Of a stretch of 8,001 bases of DNA, positions 1-5,780 are shown piece after piece. The notes under the pieces are model-generated. The model searched no databases and was not told the origin of the DNA. It worked only from the letters and a program-made list of their open reading frames with translations. The stretch is from assembly GCA_041674385.1 (NCBI GenBank), contig JBAYVU010000083.1, forward strand, positions 1 to 8,001, in the 5' to 3' direction. How positions within the stretch are numbered: position 1 is the stretch's first letter; each line of letters begins with the position of its first letter. Source of the DNA: JACRAR01 sp041674385 (GTDB lineage Bacteria > Pseudomonadota > Gammaproteobacteria > Burkholderiales > Rhodocyclaceae). A program made the position numbers and the translations under genes.

Positions 1-114
1 ATCGTGTATATGACTGACAATCGCTCGTCGTCCCCGCGAAAGCGGGGACCCATGGATTCCCGCTTTCGCGGGAATGACGGTGCTACGCTTGAAGCTGTCA
101 GTCATATTTACGAA
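1..114. repeat. MITE-like element, copy 1 (114 bp, 19-bp imperfect terminal inverted repeats)
   Basis: The first 114 bases recur exactly at 7888-8001 in the same orientation. The two ends form an imperfect terminal inverted repeat: ATCGTGTATATGACTGACA at 1-19 against the reverse complement of 96-114, with 16 of 19 positions matching. The interior holds two hairpins: GTCCCCGC/GCGGGGAC around a GAAA loop at 30-49, and ATTCCC-N8-GGGAAT at 56-75. There is no coding capacity, so it would have to be moved by a transposase acting in trans. The right end abuts repeat R1, whose left third is missing. Because the window starts at base 1 of the element, the left flank and target duplication cannot be seen. 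Confidence 0.85.
56..75. repeat. dRS3-like 20-bp inverted repeat inside the MITE
   Basis: The sequence reads ATTCCC, eight bases (GCTTTCGC), then GGGAAT. This fits the ATTCCC-N8-GGGAAT pattern known as dRS3 in Neisseria, where such repeats serve as filamentous-phage integration sites. A second copy lies at 7943-7962 in MITE copy 2. The match to the pattern is seen directly. Any role in integration here is inference, since REP-like GCGGGAAT hairpins are common in many proteobacteria. Confidence 0.55.
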
Positions 115-120
115 GCTCAA

Positions 121-183
121 TAAATTCCGATTGAACTCGGAATGCGCCTTCTTCTGCAAAAGGCAGTCCCCGCGACACGGCGA
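121..183 (+). repeat. Cassette-delimiting repeat R1 (left end missing)
   Basis: This copy keeps the TAAATTCC-GATTGAACTC middle of the type-II repeat and the right-end core CAGTCCCCGCGACACGGCGA (164-183). Its first 20 or so bases (the AAAGGGGCCAG end) are replaced by the right end of MITE copy 1. It lies downstream of the minus-strand vapC at 294-707, 110 nt beyond the stop codon. Confidence 0.75.
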
Positions 184-293
184 TTCCCGCTGCCCAGGGT
201 AACGGATGCGGGTTCGACGATTACGCGGCCACGCCGTGCCTGTTCAGCGTTTCCCAACCCGCAGAATTCCAAAGGGCCGGGCTCCCATGGCCG
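184..293. other. Non-coding spacer downstream of vapC copy 1
   Basis: These 110 bases separate repeat R1 from the vapC stop codon. The plus strand is open in one frame but has no convincing start, ribosome site or recognisable product. I see no terminator with a T run and no tRNA-like structure. It may be leftover sequence of an earlier gene. Confidence 0.4.
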
Positions 294-707
294 CTAGCCT
301 GTTTTCAGCGTGGCGACAGCCTGGGCGGGACGGACGATTCGAATGCCGCGATAGGTCTCGCCCAGACTGTGCAAATGCTTGTCGCCCGAGACGATCCAGT
401 CCGCCCGGGCGGCGAGGGCGCAAGCGAGCACCTGATCGTCGGCCGGATCGGCTGCTATGGTTGGAGCGAGTCGGGCGGGAGTGACGACCGTGGTCAGCGC
501 CACGTAGTCCAGCACCAGGTCTTCAATGGACAAGTCCGTGGCAGCGACCGCCTTGGCGAACTTGCGGCGTGTCAGGATGCGCGCCAGTTCGGCCAGCAGA
601 GGGCGGCTGGTGCACAGCTCGATTTCCCCGAGTTGTGCGGCATCGAGCAACTGCGCCGGATGTCCGCCCCAAAACAAGCCAGACGCGACGATGTTGGTAT
701 CGAGCAC
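294..707 (-). CDS. PIN-domain ribonuclease toxin, VapC-like (copy 1)
   Basis: This is a predicted Mg-dependent RNase toxin of a type II toxin-antitoxin module (PIN-family putative toxin component). The 137-residue frame carries the acidic PIN residues: D3 in LDTN, E40 in LLAEL, D90/D91 in DPADDQ and D109 in SGDKH. It is clearly paralogous to the product of 5100-5522 (shared DDQVLACALAA and IVSGDKHL). The start is unusual. In copy 2 the gene begins at an ATG overlapping the antitoxin stop (TGATG) and encodes MRLVLDTN. Here the equivalent TGATG at 716-712 is followed by two fewer bases, so that ATG leads into a wrong frame. The first start codon in the right frame is GTG at 707, or CTG at 710. 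The protein may therefore start three residues later than its paralogue, be poorly translated, or be a recent frameshift mutant. The antitoxin gene lies immediately upstream. Family assignment is secure; activity is inferred. Confidence 0.85.
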   Translation of the reverse strand: MLDTNIVASGLFWGGHPAQLLDAAQLGEIELCTSRPLLAELARILTRRKFAKAVAATDLSIEDLVLDYVALTTVVTPARLAPTIAADPADDQVLACALAARADWIVSGDKHLHSLGETYRGIRIVRPAQAVATLKTG

Positions 708-713
708 CAGCCA

Positions 714-962
714 TCAGGGCGCGGCCTTGCCGCGTCGCTCGGCGCGCACCGCGTCAACTTCCTCCTGAATCTCTTCCAGGCTCATGGGGGCAATGCCCGC
801 CTCGGCGACGCGCTGGCGTGCCAGGGCCAGCTGCGCGATGCGATGCGTGCGCACGGCCTCGCGCAAAAGCATTTCCAGACTGTCGGGACTGAGTAACCCC
901 ATCTGCGCGGCGTCCTGCGCCAGGCGGTCGGGCAGATTCAGCTTGAGTTCCAAAGTCGTCAT
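714..962 (-). CDS. VapB-like antitoxin (copy 1)
   Basis: This encodes an 82-residue antitoxin predicted to bind and neutralise the PIN toxin encoded 6 bp downstream, and to repress their shared promoter. The N-terminus is a beta strand followed by helices (MTTLELKLNL, then PDRLAQDA and SPDSLEMLL), as in small dimeric DNA-binding antitoxins. The C-terminal third is charged and helical (EEIQEEVDAVRAERRG), which is the part expected to wrap the toxin. The same C-terminal motif occurs in copy 2 (EEVQAVRAERRG). The start at 962 was chosen because AAGGAG lies 8 nt upstream and MTT matches copy 2. The frame stays open to 1151, but that extension crosses the leader shared with the ORF6N gene and repeat R2, so it is not coding. 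The gene lacks an obvious Pfam signature I can name with certainty; position next to vapC is the strongest evidence. Confidence 0.82.
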   Translation of the reverse strand: MTTLELKLNLPDRLAQDAAQMGLLSPDSLEMLLREAVRTHRIAQLALARQRVAEAGIAPMSLEEIQEEVDAVRAERRGKAAP

Positions 963-1048
963 GTTCGTTTCTCCTTGCCGTGCCGGCATCGCCGGGTGCG
1001 GCCTGTGCTTCGTTGCCCGCAATATGTCCCGCCGCCAGGCCGCACGCC
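960..1048 (-). repeat. Shared leader, copy A (upstream of vapB copy 1)
   Basis: The start codon, ribosome-binding region and about 85 bases upstream align without gaps to 6801-6889, upstream of the unrelated ORF6N gene. Bases 977-1015 are identical to 6818-6856 (39 of 39). The copy includes a small inverted repeat CCGGC-ATC-GCCGG (983-995) and the predicted promoter. Downstream of the start codon the two genes share no similarity, so the leader behaves as a separate unit. Confidence 0.8.
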
Positions 1049-1050
1049 AC
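1021..1050 (-). promoter_or_regulatory. Predicted promoter of the copy 1 vapBC module
   Basis: On the minus strand GTGGCG (1050-1045) and CATATT (1026-1021) are separated by 18 bases. The same geometry, with GTGGCG or TTGGCA and CATAAT, appears at the matching distance from vapB copy 2 and from the ORF6N gene. The conserved position makes it credible, although the -35 box is weak. The 58 bases between the -10 box and the start codon form the shared leader. Confidence 0.5.
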
Positions 1051-1059
1051 CGGTCGCCA

Positions 1060-1089
1060 GTCCGGAAAGTCAGTCCCCGCGACACGGCG
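1060..1089 (+). repeat. Cassette-delimiting repeat R2 (right end only)
   Basis: Only the last 30 bases of the repeat are present: GTCCGGAAA followed by the core GTCAGTCCCCGCGACACGGC. The left two thirds are missing and replaced by the promoter region of vapB copy 1. The broken rhs frame begins directly after it, at 1096. The copy therefore sits at a rearrangement breakpoint. Confidence 0.75.
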
Positions 1090-1179
1090 CAATAGTTCCG
1101 CGCAACCGCCAACCACTGCCTGCTCAACACCAACAGGAACGGCCGCCTCACCCAGCGCGTCAGTTACACCGCCTACGAC

Positions 1180-3759
1180 GTGAACGGCGCCGCCATCGCC
1201 GTCTCCGAAACCTTCCGCACCAGCAAGAACCGCAGCTTCGTCGTCGATAACGCCGGCCGCATTCTCCAGAAAACCGAAAACGGCGGCACGCAGCACTACT
1301 TCTACGCCAACGACAAGCCGGTCGGCTCCTCGGGGGCCTTGGCCGCCGCCGATTTCGACTACAACACCACCCCCGTCACCGACCAGTACCCGGCCCTCAC
1401 CCCGGGCAACTATGTCGTCTCGGCCGGCGACACCCTGCGCGGCATCGCCCTGGCCGTCTATGGCGACGCCCAGCTCTGGTACCTGATCGCCGACGCCAAC
1501 GGCCTGCAGACCGATGCCGAGCTTACCGTCGGCGGCAACCTGACCATCCCCAACAAGGTCACCAATCTCCGCAACGCCTACGACACCTACAAGCCCTACG
1601 AGCCGGGCAGGATCATCGGGGACCTCACCCCCACCCTGCCGAATCCGCCGCCGCCGAAGAAGGATGGCGGAGGTTGCGGCGGCCTGGGCCGCATCATCAT
1701 GCTGGCCGTCCAGATTGTCGTTTCGTACCTCATCCCCGGCCCGATCGGCGCGATGCTTGGCAACCTGGCAGGCCAGGTTGTCGGCAACGTGCTTGGCGTA
1801 CAGGACGGCATCTCGTGGAAGGAAGTGGCCAAGGCCGGCTTGAGCAGCTTTATAGGCGGCCAGTTGGGCGCGGAAGGATCGCCGCTGGCCGGTTCGGATT
1901 TCCCCATGGTTGTGGCGCGCGCGGCAGTCAGCAACGTCCTCACCCAGGGCATCAGCGTTGCGGTAGGCCTGCAAGAGAAGTTCGACTGGAAGGGCGTAGC
2001 GGCCGCGGCCGTCGGAGCCGGCGTCAGCCATGTCGTCGGCAACGCGATCGGCGAGTCGCAGTACGGCGAAGAGCGCTGGGCCGAGATCCACGACAAGCCG
2101 AACATTTTCGGAAAGGATTTCGGAAACACCTTCTCCCGCGAACTGGCCACCGGCTTTGCGAGTGGCATTGCCAAACAGGTGGTCTATGGCGGCAAGGCCA
2201 ACTGGGCAAACATTATTGCGGATGCCTTCGGCAATGCGCTGGGGAACTCGATCGCCTACTCGGCCACCGCAGCGGCAAGCACAAGCCAGCAGGCCTCGGC
2301 GCTGGATAGCGCCGAGGCCGAGGCATGGTCCGGCGGTGGGCTCAAGCTCAAGCCTGGCCAGGCGGATACATGGGGACCGCAGTTCGCCTCGGAAAACGAT
2401 TACCCGGCATATACATCGCCCAGCTACTCGCTGGCAGACGGCGATACATCGGTTCGTTTCCCCACCCAGATCGGCGACCGCTTCAGCCACACCATACAAG
2501 CGGGGGAGAACCTCACCGGAATCGCCGCCTCCTACGGCCTGAGTCTGGGCGAACTGCTGGCCATGAACGAACTGGCCAATCCCAACCTGATCTACGCCGG
2601 ACAGGATCTGACCGTTCCCGTCAAAGGTCTGGTTTCGGCCGACGTAAGCGGCGCCATCGAGAAGGCTTTCTGGCGCTGGAACGCGAGCACGGTCAGCCAA
2701 GTCGCCGCGAGCGCTACGGCGGGCGCCAGCGTGGGCGGCATGTGCACGCCGGAGAATCCGAGCGGCTTGTCGCAGACGGACGTGATGAAGCAGATGCTCG
2801 ACCCCCTCAACACACTGCGTTCGTTGCCGGACGCCACGATCAGCGCGTTCGAAGCCGGCACGCTGTCGATCCCGCGCCAGACCACCTGGGCTGACGATTT
2901 CGCAGATGGGGTAAAGGGCGGCATCGATTACTGGAGCAACCGCCTCAAAGGCGTGGCGCAAAGCGATCCCGGTTGGTTGGGGACAACCGCGAAGGTTCTT
3001 TATCCGCTAACCGGATTCAGCCGTACTGTGTTTGGCTTTGTGCCGGAGGCTGCAAGGTTCTTTAGCCATCCTTTGCAGAGCTTCGGAGATGCTTTGGACT
3101 TCGGCAAGACGGTCTATCAGCATCCCGAGCTGATCGACAAATGGGCCGGCGATTGGGGCCGGAAGTCGTGGTACGAGCAAGTCGCCGACGTCGCCGCTCT
3201 GGGCTCCGGTGCTTACCTCGGCGGCAAGGTCGGCAACCTCGTCGGCTCGGCTTCCTGGCAGGCGGTCAGCACAGGAAGCCGGTGGGCGTGGCAGGCGGGG
3301 GCGTCGACATGGTCGCGTCTAGCGGCGTACGATGTCACTCTCGTTTCGGTACCGTCAGCGTTTGGTCAGACTGGCGGGATAGGGTTGAGGGTTGAAAGCA
3401 GAAGCACTAGTTTTTTTGACGAACTTGCTACTCGAGCGACAAGAAATCCTGATAGCGCCAGAGTTGTGCTTGGCAGGTTTGACGAAGGCGGCAAGAGTTA
3501 TGTTGACGTCGCTGCTCACTATGAGGCGTCATATTTCAAGCTAGAGAATTATCGAGAATTGTCCGGGTCAATGACTTCTTATGAGCTATGGCAGGTCAAC
3601 AAATCATTTCTTGATCAGCAAATCAAAGCCGGAAAAGAAATAATTCTTTCGCATGATCCGGCAAGAGCAAGGGGGTCGTTCGCAAGAGAAGTTCAACGCC
3701 TTGAAGACCTTGGGTATCATTTTGTGCCAGATGCTTGGGTGTGGAGAGCGCTCAGATGA
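1180..3759 (+). CDS. 5'-truncated Rhs/YD-type polymorphic toxin with two LysM domains and a C-terminal toxin tip
   Basis: This is the 3' part of a large secreted or contact-dependent toxin gene. The frame is open from 1096, after a TAG at 1093, and codes for Rhs-like sequence (GRLTQRVSYTAYDVNG) before the first usable start, GTG 1180. The true N-terminus is therefore missing. In the 859-residue product, residues 1-60 are YD-repeat-like (TQHYFYANDKPVGS). LysM domain 1 is at about 78-126 (YVVSAGDTLRGIA) and LysM domain 2 at 437-482 (HTIQAGENLTGIA). A glycine-rich hydrophobic stretch lies at about 165-290. From about residue 740 (base 3396) base composition drops visibly and the protein changes character; this 120-residue tip is the likely toxin, with conserved-looking SHDPARARGSF and a tryptophan-rich end (DAWVWRALR). 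I do not recognise its enzymatic class. The stop overlaps the immunity gene start. No promoter is visible, so it may be a silent fragment, or a store for recombination into a full-length rhs gene elsewhere. Confidence 0.8.
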   Translation: MNGAAIAVSETFRTSKNRSFVVDNAGRILQKTENGGTQHYFYANDKPVGSSGALAAADFDYNTTPVTDQYPALTPGNYVVSAGDTLRGIALAVYGDAQLWYLIADANGLQTDAELTVGGNLTIPNKVTNLRNAYDTYKPYEPGRIIGDLTPTLPNPPPPKKDGGGCGGLGRIIMLAVQIVVSYLIPGPIGAMLGNLAGQVVGNVLGVQDGISWKEVAKAGLSSFIGGQLGAEGSPLAGSDFPMVVARAAVSNVLTQGISVAVGLQEKFDWKGVAAAAVGAGVSHVVGNAIGESQYGEERWAEIHDKPNIFGKDFGNTFSRELATGFASGIAKQVVYGGKANWANIIADAFGNALGNSIAYSATAAASTSQQASALDSAEAEAWSGGGLKLKPGQADTWGPQFASENDYPAYTSPSYSLADGDTSVRFPTQIGDRFSHTIQAGENLTGIAASYGLSLGELLAMNELANPNLIYAGQDLTVPVKGLVSADVSGAIEKAFWRWNASTVSQVAASATAGASVGGMCTPENPSGLSQTDVMKQMLDPLNTLRSLPDATISAFEAGTLSIPRQTTWADDFADGVKGGIDYWSNRLKGVAQSDPGWLGTTAKVLYPLTGFSRTVFGFVPEAARFFSHPLQSFGDALDFGKTVYQHPELIDKWAGDWGRKSWYEQVADVAALGSGAYLGGKVGNLVGSASWQAVSTGSRWAWQAGASTWSRLAAYDVTLVSVPSAFGQTGGIGLRVESRSTSFFDELATRATRNPDSARVVLGRFDEGGKSYVDVAAHYEASYFKLENYRELSGSMTSYELWQVNKSFLDQQIKAGKEIILSHDPARARGSFAREVQRLEDLGYHFVPDAWVWRALR

Positions 3760-4127
3760 GTAATATTCCCAGTAATGCCGATTTCGCGAGGGCGGACGAA
3801 CTGGATAGAGAACGATCTCGGAATCTTGATGCCGCGAGCAGAAATGTAGCCGAACATTTCCAGGAGGTTTGTCGACTATTTAAAGTACATATTCTCCCCC
3901 AGCGAGATGTTAGTTTCAGGGCATATATATTTTTTTATACGGATGAAAACATTCGCGACTCTGAACGAAATGGCATGCTGTACGCCATTCAGGATTACGT
4001 ATATGAAGAACTTGAACGTCAGGGGCGTGGCAAGAGAGGGGAAATTAGTGTGGCTTTCGAATTCGATTCCGATGAAAACGTCGCAGCGAATTATGATGGT
4101 GACTATTTCCTCCGCCTTCGGAACTAA
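3756..4127 (+). CDS. Predicted immunity protein for the Rhs C-terminal toxin
   Basis: The ATG at 3756 overlaps the rhs stop (ATGA), the usual coupled layout of a polymorphic toxin and its immunity protein. The product is a 123-residue, acidic, soluble protein without signal peptide or membrane segment. It has an alpha/beta pattern: a helical N-terminal part up to about residue 45, a strand (FRAYIFFYTDE), a helix (GMLYAIQDYVYEELERQG) and a final strand region (ISVAFEFDS) ending in YFLRLRN. An in-frame TTG at 3735 would add seven residues but lacks support. The gene is AT-rich compared with the flanking modules and matches the composition of the toxin tip, which suggests the two moved together. 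I do not recognise a named immunity family; the role is inferred from position, size and composition. Repeat R3 begins 11 bases past the stop. Confidence 0.78.
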   Translation: MSNIPSNADFARADELDRERSRNLDAASRNVAEHFQEVCRLFKVHILPQRDVSFRAYIFFYTDENIRDSERNGMLYAIQDYVYEELERQGRGKRGEISVAFEFDSDENVAANYDGDYFLRLRN

Positions 4128-4137
4128 CGTGCCAGCG

Positions 4138-4220
4138 AAAGGGGCCAGGGTGGGATTATTTCCAACAGACCCACCCACACCATTCTCCCCAAGCCAAAGT
4201 CAGCCCGCGCAACACGGCGA
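4138..4220 (+). repeat. Cassette-delimiting repeat R3 (83 nt, type I)
   Basis: This complete copy runs from AAAGGGGCCAG to the core GTCAGCCCGCGCAACACGGC plus GA. The interior can form a strong hairpin, GGGTGGG (4148-4154) with CCCACCC (4170-4176). It is nearly identical to R5 along its whole length, while the interior differs from R4, R6 and R7. It lies between the immunity gene and the orphan antitoxin, ending 28 bases past the latter's stop codon. Confidence 0.85.
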
Positions 4221-4248
4221 ATCCTTGGCGGCTGAATAGGCGGAGGAG

Positions 4249-4449
4249 CTAGCGCACCGCCTCGATCAGCTCGATGTCTTTCTTCAGCATGTCGTTCACC
4301 AGCTCGGCAAGCTCGACGCCCTTGGCTTCGGCCTTGGCGGCGAGATAATCCTGCACCTTCTCGTCGAGATAGACGGGCAGGCGGAAGATGGCGTCCTTCC
4401 GGTAGAACTTGCCGCGCTCGCCCTTGCTGAAGTCGTAACGATCCTTCAT
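4249..4449 (-). CDS. Orphan CopG/RHH-type antitoxin-like protein
   Basis: This encodes a 66-residue protein starting MKDRYDFSKGERGKFY. It has a predicted ribbon-helix-helix fold: a strand (IFRLPVYLD), helix 1 (EKVQDYLAAKAEAKG) and helix 2 (LAELVNDMLKKDIELI). Such small proteins usually act as DNA-binding antitoxins and autorepressors. The ATG at 4449 was chosen over an in-frame GTG at 4458 because AAAGGTG sits at the right distance before the ATG and MKDxYDFSK is the typical family start. No toxin gene adjoins it: both sides are repeats (R3 28 bases downstream, R4 70 bases upstream). It is thus either a solitary regulator, an antitoxin whose toxin was lost, or a protein acting against a toxin encoded elsewhere. 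The precise family (CopG-like versus BrnA-like) is uncertain. Confidence 0.75.
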   Translation of the reverse strand: MKDRYDFSKGERGKFYRKDAIFRLPVYLDEKVQDYLAAKAEAKGVELAELVNDMLKKDIELIEAVR

Positions 4450-4518
4450 CGCGGTCACCTTTGGCCGCTAATGCGGTGCCTGTTCATAATCGCGCACTTC
4501 CGCCGGATCGGCGAAATT

Positions 4519-4602
4519 AAAGGGGCCGCGTTCGAATTAAATTCCAATCGAACTCAGAAGACTTGCCACTCATGGCAAAAGTCAGTCCCCGCGACACGGC
4601 GA
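4519..4602 (+). repeat. Cassette-delimiting repeat R4 (84 nt, type II)
   Basis: The copy begins AAAGGGGCCG and ends with the core GTCAGTCCCCGCGACACGGC plus GA (4581-4602). Its interior is of the TTCGAATTAAATTCC type and can form a hairpin GTTCGA (4530-4535) with TCGAAC (4548-4553). It ends 44 bases past the DUF2442 stop codon and lies upstream of the orphan antitoxin, whose promoter may lie partly inside it. Confidence 0.85.
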
Positions 4603-4646
4603 GAAGGGGTTGGGTATATGCGTGGAAATGCGCCGCGGAGCGATGC

Positions 4647-4907
4647 TCAATGAGGTTGCGGCGCCGGCGCCCCGCGCAACAAGCCCTCGGTCGACAGGTC
4701 CTCGTCGATCTCCGGCCAGTGTATGCCAAAGCCGCCGCCGCACACCTCCCAGCGATTGCGCTGTGCGGGTGTGGCGTTCATCAGGCGCGGATACCACGCC
4801 AGCGGCACGCTGATCGCGCGCCCATCCATCAAATCGACGGTGAGGCTGTCGTCGCTCACTCGGACATTCTTCACGCGCTCATCGGCGCTGATCGCCAAAA
4901 TACCCAT
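4647..4907 (-). CDS. DUF2442 family protein
   Basis: The 86-residue product fits the small DUF2442 family over its full length. It has an N-terminal beta-rich part (VKNVRVSDDSLTVDLMDGR) followed by the typical ISVPLAWYPRLMNATPAQR and the C-terminal motif GIHWPEIDEDLSTEGLL. The start at 4907 is supported by AGGAGG 6 nt upstream; a longer frame to 4976 runs inside the upstream gene and is not needed. DUF2442 genes commonly follow a DUF4160 gene, and here the tail of such a gene overlaps the start by 29 bases, confirming the pair. The pair is often listed as a candidate type II toxin-antitoxin system, but its biochemical role is not established as far as I know. With the partner gene truncated and its promoter gone, expression here is doubtful. 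Confidence 0.88.
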   Translation of the reverse strand: MGILAISADERVKNVRVSDDSLTVDLMDGRAISVPLAWYPRLMNATPAQRNRWEVCGGGFGIHWPEIDEDLSTEGLLRGAPAPQPH

Positions 4908-5001
4908 TCCAGGCCTCCTGCAATCCTGTCTGTTCGGCCCGCACGATGCGGGCGATTTCCCCCAACTCCCGGGCACTGAAGCCGGCGTTGCGAAGAACTA
5001 A
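4879..5001 (-). pseudogene. C-terminal remnant of a DUF4160 gene, cut at repeat R5
   Basis: Read on the minus strand from 5001, the frame gives LVLRNAGFSARELGEIARIV, then RAEQTGLQEAWNGYFG and a short tail ending at TGA 4881-4879. The segments RNAGFSAREL and EAWNGYFG match the C-terminal end of DUF4160 proteins, which are usually about 80-100 residues long. Only about 40 residues remain. The homologous frame stops at the AAAGGGG end of repeat R5 (5000), so the 5' half of the gene was lost at the repeat boundary. The stump still overlaps the DUF2442 start in the usual way. It has no start codon or promoter of its own. Recognition is from memory of the family motif. Confidence 0.75.
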
Positions 5002-5082
5002 AGGGGCCAGGGTGGGATTATTTACAACAGACCCACCCACACCATTCTCCTCAAGCAAATGTCAGTCCCCGCAACACGGCGA
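5000..5082 (+). repeat. Cassette-delimiting repeat R5 (83 nt, type I)
   Basis: This copy is almost identical to R3: AAAGGGGCCAG, a hairpin GGGTGGG (5010-5016) with CCCACCC (5032-5038), then the core GTCAGTCCCCGCAACACGGC plus GA. Its left end is the exact point where DUF4160 homology stops. Its right end is 17 bases past the stop codon of vapC copy 2. Confidence 0.88.
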
Positions 5083-5099
5083 AACCGCGCCCGGTTGCC

Positions 5100-5522
5100 C
5101 TATCGTCCGATGAGCTGCACCGCCTCGGCGGGCGTAACGATCCGAATGCCCTGGTACGCACCGCCCAAGCCAAGCAAATGCTTGTCGCCGGAGACGATCA
5201 GATCGGCGTCGGCGGCCAGCGCGCAGGCGAGCACCTGATCGTCCTCGGGGTCATTGGCCACGATGGGCGGCACTTCGGAAGGCGTCACCAGCATCACCAG
5301 CGCGCCATAGCGGACGGTCAGCGCCGAAGGCGTCGTCGCGCAGAGGGTGGCAATGCGCCGCGAGAATTTCGGGTAGTTGAGCGTATGCGCCAGTTCATCG
5401 ATCAATGCCGGGCTGCTGATGAGCGCGATGCTGCCGTCGATGGCCAGGTCTAGCAGATGGCGCGGATGCCCATTCCACAGCAAACCGGCGACAGCCACAT
5501 TGGTGTCGAGCACCAGCCGCAT
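5100..5522 (-). CDS. PIN-domain ribonuclease toxin, VapC-like (copy 2)
   Basis: This encodes a 140-residue predicted RNase toxin of a type II toxin-antitoxin module. The four acidic positions expected in the active site are present: D6 in MRLVLDTN, E43 in IDELA, D94/D95 in DPEDDQ and D113 in SGDKH. The ATG at 5522 shares one base with the antitoxin stop (TGATG), so translation of toxin and antitoxin is likely coupled. It is the intact counterpart of the copy 1 toxin, with similarity along the whole length. The two differ enough that they look like separate family members, not a recent duplication. Target RNA is unknown. Confidence 0.9.
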   Translation of the reverse strand: MRLVLDTNVAVAGLLWNGHPRHLLDLAIDGSIALISSPALIDELAHTLNYPKFSRRIATLCATTPSALTVRYGALVMLVTPSEVPPIVANDPEDDQVLACALAADADLIVSGDKHLLGLGGAYQGIRIVTPAEAVQLIGR

Positions 5523-5764
5523 CAGTTCGCGGTCCGCCCGCGGCGTTCGGCGCGCACCGCTTGCACTTCCTCATTGATCTTTTCCTCGATCTCCGGCGTC
5601 AGATCTTCGCTCGGCATGCGATCCCACATGGCACGCAGGGCGTCGCCGGCTTGCTGTCTCAGCCGCTCGCGCAGCAGGCGCTCGATGGCGTCCGGGTTCA
5701 GCAAGCCGGCGGCTTGGGCATCTTGCGCCAGGTCGTCGGGCAACTGGATCTGAATCGTGGTCAT
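5522..5764 (-). CDS. VapB-like antitoxin (copy 2)
   Basis: This encodes an 80-residue antitoxin partner of the PIN toxin. The N-terminus (MTTIQIQLPDDLAQDAQAAG) resembles that of copy 1, with one strand and helices around NPDAIERLLRERL. The C-terminal part is charged and helical (EEKINEEVQAVRAERRG) and is the predicted toxin-binding segment. The start at 5764 has AGGAG with a suitable spacer upstream. The longer frame to 5806 would read through the inverted repeat of the leader and is unlikely. The antitoxin-toxin complex probably represses its own promoter; a 9-bp inverted repeat between promoter and start codon is a candidate operator. Confidence 0.85.
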   Translation of the reverse strand: MTTIQIQLPDDLAQDAQAAGLLNPDAIERLLRERLRQQAGDALRAMWDRMPSEDLTPEIEEKINEEVQAVRAERRGRTAN

Positions 5765-5780
5765 GGGATTTCTCCTGTCG

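Noticed and set aside
714..1151. Long N-terminal extension of vapB-1 (start at 1151)
   Set aside because: The extension would translate the promoter, the shared leader and repeat R2; the start at 962 has a strong ribosome-binding site and matches copy 2.
754..2961. A 735-codon open frame on the minus strand across vapB-1 and the rhs gene
   Set aside because: It lies antisense to the rhs frame with its LysM domains; its product is low-complexity, rich in G, A, R and D, without any recognisable domain. It is a by-product of high GC content.
3876..4239. Open frames overlapping the immunity gene on both strands (3876-4178 minus, 3907-4239 plus)
   Set aside because: Both overlap the ATGA-coupled immunity frame and run into repeat R3, and neither shows a ribosome site or family motif.
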